Positions 8,487 to 8,502 of a stretch of 8,502 nucleotides of DNA are shown here, piece by piece. The notes below the pieces were generated by a model that worked only from the letters and a program-made list of their open reading frames with translations, was not told the DNA's origin and ran no database searches. Position 1 is the stretch's first letter. Every line of letters begins with the position of its first letter. Origin of the DNA: Sphingomonas sp. CCH10-B3. Its GTDB lineage: Bacteria > Pseudomonadota > Alphaproteobacteria > Sphingomonadales > Sphingomonadaceae. Where the stretch lies: positions 1-8,502 of the forward strand of contig NZ_LSIJ01000055.1 in assembly GCF_001556185.1 (NCBI RefSeq), in the 5' to 3' direction. The position numbers and the translations under genes are program-made.

Positions 8487-8502
8487 ATTAGCGGAGTGCG
8501 GG

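Larger units (their letters stand above)
8249..8502 (-). promoter_or_regulatory. Upstream region of the copper operon
   Basis: 254 bp without a convincing minus-strand gene precede copC, so the operon promoter should lie here. I see the copC Shine-Dalgarno sequence and, further up, AT-richer parts. A possible -10 (TATTCA, 8284-8279) lacks a good -35. There is no cop-box of the CopRS type (TGACATTT dyad). Two copies of AATTGTTG (8316-8323 and 8362-8369), the second inside the palindrome AACAATTGTT (8359-8368), are candidate operator sites. The promoter itself cannot be placed with confidence. Confidence 0.4.

Overview
The window is a GC-rich, gene-dense stretch from an alphaproteobacterium. 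Protein style and gene content suggest a sphingomonad (Sphingomonadaceae or Erythrobacteraceae), but that is an inference from appearance, not a database result. All nine convincing genes lie on the minus strand, so the window reads from right to left as one long copper-resistance cluster.

In transcription order, the region at 8249-8502 is the upstream (promoter) side, with a terminator-like hairpin facing the plus strand. It is followed by copC (periplasmic copper carrier) and copD (inner-membrane copper-transport protein, 3 bp after copC). Next is an AraC-type regulator with a cupin-like sensor half, which overlaps copD by 4 bp. After a 79-bp gap come a membrane fatty acid hydroxylase/sterol desaturase-family enzyme and a class I SAM-dependent methyltransferase that overlaps it by 4 bp (ATGA). 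A further 80-bp gap leads to a Cu(I)-exporting P1B ATPase, a 61-residue His-rich DUF2933-type membrane protein (3 bp after the ATPase), a secreted SnoaL/NTF2-like protein, and a 428-residue protein that looks like a DNA-processing enzyme: a helix-hairpin-helix segment followed by a PD-(D/E)XK-like nuclease region. Overlaps and short gaps suggest co-transcription of most or all of it, perhaps with internal promoters in the two gaps of about 80 bp.

The core logic is copper handling. CopC and CopD deal with periplasmic copper and its passage across the inner membrane, and the ATPase removes Cu(I) from the cytosol. The small DUF2933 and SnoaL-like proteins are accessory. The hydroxylase-methyltransferase pair is unusual here: both could modify a membrane lipid or quinone-like molecule, perhaps as a copper-stress response under the AraC regulator, but no substrate can be read from sequence. 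No multicopper oxidase, CopB-type outer-membrane protein, CueR or CopRS regulator is present.

The most striking non-coding signal is a compound hairpin over the ATPase translation start (4404-4444). It pairs a strong Shine-Dalgarno sequence with codons 2-5 and places the start codon in an inner stem, which suggests translational control. Bases 1-85 hold no gene, and I see no terminator there.
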